Part shown: positions 63,986-64,000 of the stretch, piece by piece | How positions within the stretch are numbered: position 1 is the first letter of the stretch | How the letters are laid out: each line of letters opens with the position of its first letter | Origin: JAIQFL01 sp035295745 | GTDB taxonomy: Bacteria > Acidobacteriota > Terriglobia > Bryobacterales > Bryobacteraceae | Direction: 5' to 3' | Assembly (NCBI GenBank): GCA_035295745.1 | Contig: DATGIL010000032.1 | Span: 1-64,000, forward strand | DNA: 64,000 nt | Position numbers and translations under genes: made by a program | Notes under the pieces: generated by a model | Seen by the model: only the letters and a program-made list of their open reading frames with translations | The model's database searches: none | Told to the model about the DNA's origin: nothing

Positions 63986-64000
63986 AACTTACGATCTCAG
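63982..64000 (+). CDS. Possible start of the next gene, cut by the window end
   Basis: A GTG at 63982 overlaps the photolyase stop (gtga) and opens a frame reading M-K-L-T-I-S to the window edge. Only six codons are visible, so the product cannot be named. Confidence 0.35.

Overview
The window reads as chromosomal DNA of an Acidobacteriota bacterium, most likely of the Solibacter/Bryobacter group (order Bryobacterales). This is inferred from gene content: a secreted protein with the Solibacter-type TIGR03437 domain, two TIGR03436-type VWA proteins, a MacB-like ABC permease of the large acidobacterial ADOP type, a PASTA-less Ser/Thr kinase, futalosine-route menaquinone genes, and GC-rich coding sequence. 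The envelope genes (two MCE proteins, LptE, OmpA, beta-barrel) indicate a didermic cell. No rRNA, tRNA, phage, transposase gene or CRISPR array was seen.

Layout. 0-8 kb: a Gfo/Idh/MocA oxidoreductase, a small DUF3309-like membrane peptide, a lone receiver domain, an MlaEFD-type lipid transport operon whose MCE protein carries an OmpA-like tail, a VTT membrane protein, a VWA protein and an outer-membrane barrel. 8-14.7 kb: an isoquinoline 1-oxidoreductase-like Fe-S/molybdenum pair (the small subunit is frameshifted as sequenced), a Ser/Thr kinase, a one-domain asparaginase, a tandem repeat and a frameshifted alpha/beta hydrolase. 14.8-24.2 kb: housekeeping genes pcrA, psd, pssA, an Asd-like pseudoenzyme, lptE, holA and rpsT, interrupted by a decayed second psd copy and a histidine kinase. 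24.3-36 kb: a VWA protein, an ADOP permease, wecB, a TIGR03437 protein, a beta-propeller/dihaem cytochrome, tatA and a second MCE protein. 36-43.3 kb: an OmpA coiled-coil protein, an APC permease, a hybrid histidine kinase and an SDR.

43.5-51.5 kb holds the most unusual locus: a tightly coupled operon of a luciferase-like flavin monooxygenase, a stand-alone adenylation enzyme, a carrier protein and a double acyltransferase. It is flanked by a divergent GNAT protein and a convergent NodU/CmcH-type carbamoyltransferase. I infer a small NRPS-like pathway that activates an amino (or related) acid, oxidises it on the carrier and transfers it to an acceptor. The product is unknown.

51.6-64 kb: mqnP-mqnE, a PP2C phosphatase, a BlaI/M56-TonB regulatory pair with a visible promoter and operator, a glycosidase remnant, an aldo/keto reductase, an amidase, an O-methyltransferase, a radical SAM/SPASM protein and a class II photolyase.

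Two interspersed hairpin repeat families (called A and B here) run through the window. One perfect 33-bp-arm copy of B lies inside the coding sequence of the LptE signal peptide.
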